Shown piece by piece: positions 22,056-22,432 of a stretch of 22,432 bases of DNA. The stretch lies in assembly GCA_016880595.1 (NCBI GenBank), contig JAEHDC010000034.1, positions 1-22,432 on the forward strand, given 5' to 3'. This DNA comes from Candidatus Saccharimonadota bacterium. GTDB taxonomy: Bacteria > Patescibacteriota > Saccharimonadia > Saccharimonadales > EFPC-124. The notes under the pieces were generated by a model. It was not told where the DNA came from. It ran no database searches and saw only the letters and a program-made list of their open reading frames with translations. The first letter of the stretch is position 1, and every line of letters begins with the position of its first letter. The position numbers were made by a program, and so were the translations under genes.

Positions 22056-22432
22056 ATGGCAACAAAATCAAAATCAAAAGGCGACGACATCGCGCGTACA
22101 GCGCTTGCACTGCAAGGAGTTGCGGCAATTATGTTTGGAATCGCAGCGGTATTTTGGCCAGAAATAACCACATTAGTCCTTGTTTATTTGTTGGCAGCAT
22201 TCTTGCTTGTAGACGGCGTAGTGGTTTTAATTTGGGGACTTTTGCGCCTCAACGACTTCTTAAAAGCGCTGTTGGTAATTTTACTTGGCCTTATTGAGAT
22301 CGGCGTTGGCTTGTTTCTAATGCGCAATCCGGGCGTGATCTTGGCAACACTGTTAATAATCTTGGGCTTTGTAATTATCGTCCGCGGTATACTTTCGTTT
22401 GTTCACATGTTTACGGAGAAGGATCTGCCAAG
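22056..22432 (+). CDS. DUF308/HdeD-like membrane protein (3' end outside window)
   Basis: The first 125 codons are seen. A Lys/Ser-rich cytoplasmic start (ATKSKSKGDD) is followed by pairs of transmembrane helices: LQGVAAIMFGIAAVFWPEITTLVLVYLLAAFLLVDG, then LGLIEIGVGLFLMRNPGVILATLLIILGFVIIVRGI, here given in part. The paired W-P-x-x-T and R-N-P-G-V turns are typical of the DUF308/HdeD repeat. HdeD is linked to acid resistance in E. coli, but most members are uncharacterised. The gene is cut by the window end. Confidence 0.8.
   Translation, partial: MATKSKSKGDDIARTALALQGVAAIMFGIAAVFWPEITTLVLVYLLAAFLLVDGVVVLIWGLLRLNDFLKALLVILLGLIEIGVGLFLMRNPGVILATLLIILGFVIIVRGILSFVHMFTEKDLP

Noticed and set aside
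1..22432. CRISPR array, prophage or transposase genes
   Set aside because: No regularly spaced direct repeats, phage genes or transposase domains were seen on either strand.
1..22432. Alternative genetic code with UGA as glycine
   Set aside because: TGA ends at least two genes (2745 and 13686, minus strand) at sensible protein ends, and Gly is encoded by GGN throughout.

Overview
The window is bacterial and looks like a genome fragment of a Patescibacteria/CPR organism, most likely Candidatus Saccharibacteria (TM7) or a close relative. This rests on a MurF ligase without its N-terminal substrate domain, a compact run of rpmF, nusB, nudix hydrolase, rnc, rpsP and khpA, an rpsP/khpA/trmD neighbourhood without rimM, many membrane-tethered extracellular proteins, and the absence of amino-acid biosynthesis genes. 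Taxonomy is inferred from gene style only. TAA, TAG and TGA all serve as stops, which gives no sign of the UGA-glycine code used by some CPR lineages.

Layout. 1-157 is a long imperfect palindrome, cut by the window edge. 298-2706 (+) holds an anchored extracellular protein and MurF; a convergent secreted Ser/Ala-rich protein follows at 2745-3626 (-). 3877-9386 (+) is a housekeeping block: leuS, rpmF-like, nusB, nudix, rnc, rpsP and khpA. A candidate small RNA with its own promoter and terminator sits just after khpA (about 9394-9506). 9742-14273 (-) is a sensory and membrane cassette: a stand-alone response regulator, a large dCACHE-HAMP-PAS histidine kinase, a membrane-anchored Leu/Ile/Val-type binding protein, and a seven-helix SWEET/PQ-loop-like protein. 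It separates khpA from trmD, genes that are usually close together. trmD, a tiny S26 peptidase and a small membrane protein follow at 14368-15942 (+).

The last third is accessory. It contains a secreted protein of unknown function (16001-16567, -), tRNA-Gln(CTG) with encoded CCA, and a well-promoted small ORF (17114-17290) that runs into the 5' end of a GT39-type glycosyltransferase missing its N-terminal catalytic part. After these come an anchored DUF5666-like protein, two tandem but distinct GH130-family mannoside phosphorylase/hydrolase-like genes, and a DUF308/HdeD-like membrane protein cut by the window end.

Regulation. Several promoters are close to the sigma-70 consensus, and several are of the extended -10 type. 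murF and trmD have a TATACT box ending ten bases before the ATG, which predicts leaderless mRNAs. The sensory operon probably acts as one unit: the anchored binding protein could capture a small ligand outside the cell and present it to the CACHE kinase, which signals to the receiver. No ABC permease or ATPase lies nearby. The GH130 pair suggests salvage of mannosides or host glycans.
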